Assembly (NCBI RefSeq): GCF_021742065.1
Contig: NZ_JAKKIE010000117.1
Location: 1 to 5,307 of the forward strand
Origin: Rhizorhapis sp. SPR117
GTDB taxonomy: Bacteria; Pseudomonadota; Alphaproteobacteria; Sphingomonadales; Sphingomonadaceae
Length of the DNA: 5,307 nt
Direction of reading: 5' to 3'
Within the stretch, counting starts at the first letter, position 1. Every line of letters begins with the position of its first letter. The notes below the pieces were generated by a model. The model was not told the DNA's origin and did not search any database. It saw only the letters and a program-made list of their open reading frames with translations. Below are positions 4,767 through 5,307 of the stretch, piece after piece. The translations under genes were made by a program, and so were the position numbers.

Positions 4767-5279
4767 GTGGTTTCTACATTAGAAAAGCGCCCAGAGATTT
4801 TTTTTGCTCTAATTGCTCCCATTGGTATCAACCTTGATCTCGTGCAAAAGGAATTATCCCATGCTCTTCGGAAAATTGCTTACACTCCAGAGATAATAAA
4901 ATTAACTGATTTTATTAAAGATCATAATGAATGGTTTGACCTAAAATACGAAACAGAATTTGAAAGATACGAAAAATATATCGCTGCTGGAAACGAGTTC
5001 TGTAAAAAAGCAGAGCGACGTGACGCACTAGTGTTAAGTGCTATAGCACAGTTATATCGTAAACAACCTAAACGCCCCGATGAAATTTCGTATGGAACGG
5101 CCTATATTTATAGACAAATAAAGAGAGTAGAGGAAATAAAAACTCTTAAACAAATTTATGGAAGAAACATAATATTTATAGGATGTCACTCTCCAAAAAA
5201 GATAAGAGTTAAGAATTTAGTTTCTACCTTACTGAATGACAGACCGGCTGATGCCGGTAGGTTCATGGGTTGTGGCTGA
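4767..5279 (+). pseudogene. N-terminal fragment of an anti-phage dCTP deaminase (AvcD/DCD-like), truncated
   Basis: From GTG 4767, 170 residues are open, of which about 156 belong to the original gene. These match my recollection of the N-terminal nucleotide-kinase-like domain of AvcD-type anti-phage deaminases: a P-loop-like opening IFFALIAPIGINLDLVQKEL (11-30, without a classical GKS/T), YIAAGNEFCKKAERRDALVL (71-90), then GTAYIYRQIKRVEEIKTLKQIYG (110-132) and a strand plus IIFIGCHSP (135-143). Complete family members are roughly 500 residues or more and end in a zinc cytidine/deoxycytidylate deaminase domain (HAE and PCxxC motifs), which depletes dCTP/dCMP when phage infects. No such domain is present: the sequence turns GC-rich near residue 158 and stops at 5277. 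The AT-rich codon use differs from all neighbours, pointing to horizontal gain. The remnant is probably non-functional. The rest may lie beyond the window. Confidence 0.65.
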
Positions 5280-5307
5280 AGCCTGTGCTGTGGGTATGGC
5301 GGTCGAG
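5238..5307. mobile_element. Probable inserted element or rearrangement junction (left edge, type unknown)
   Basis: At about 5238 the AT-rich coding DNA of the deaminase gives way abruptly to GC-rich sequence. It starts with the hairpin ACCGGC-TGAT-GCCGGT (5243-5258). The deaminase frame is lost shortly after. A terminal hairpin next to a broken gene is what an insertion sequence edge would look like, but no inverted repeat partner, transposase or target duplication is inside the window and I do not recognise the family. Confidence 0.35.

Overview
The window looks like chromosomal DNA of a GC-rich alphaproteobacterium, most likely a sphingomonad. This rests on the codon and base composition, a cysteine-free 55-residue L33, a REP-type palindrome of the kind common in sphingomonad genomes, and an acidic HTH protein of a type I associate with that group. 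It is a judgement from recollection, not a search result. The last ~950 bases are strikingly different: AT-rich, foreign-looking and broken off.

Layout. Bases 1-80 carry two spaced copies of a 17-nt repeat resembling the end of an IS21-type element. A complete NAD-dependent epimerase, probably UDP-glucuronate 4-epimerase (176-1150, +), follows. It converges, with only 6 bp between stop codons, on a Dps-type DNA-protecting ferritin (1157-1648, -) with all expected ferroxidase residues and a possible general-stress promoter. Next on the minus strand are a six-helix GDT1/TMEM165 (UPF0016) cation transporter (1771-2337) and, 17 bp upstream of it, an unrecognised 107-residue helical protein (2355-2678); these two are probably co-transcribed. 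Divergent from them is rpmG (2898-3065, +), too short for usual ORF cut-offs, with an intrinsic-terminator-like hairpin in its leader and another hairpin terminator after it. A spacer (3066-3384) holds a large inverted REP pair and a second palindromic repeat.

The minus-strand gene at 3385-4321 encodes an HTH-like N-terminus, an acidic tract and a proline-rich linker. It is split by a run of exactly 12 G (coding strand); 11 G would restore one 311-residue reading frame. This is either a homopolymer error or a slippage-prone switch.

The AT-rich segment (about 4325-5238) holds a palindrome-rich non-coding region, a small minus-strand ORF with a very good Shine-Dalgarno (4500-4673), and a GTG-started gene (4767-5279, +). 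Its first ~156 residues match what I know of the N-terminal nucleotide-binding-like domain of anti-phage dCTP deaminases (AvcD/DCD). The reading frame enters GC-rich DNA at about 5238 and stops before any deaminase domain, so the system is interrupted, apparently by an inserted or rearranged sequence. In the Vibrio AvcID system a small structured RNA encoded beside the deaminase inhibits it, so the hairpin-rich DNA upstream is a natural place to look for an analogous RNA.

The housekeeping genes (sugar-nucleotide epimerase, Dps, cation transporter, L33) do not form one pathway. Dps and the GDT1-like transporter both concern metal and oxidative stress, but they are separated by a 122-bp gap and Dps appears to have its own promoter.
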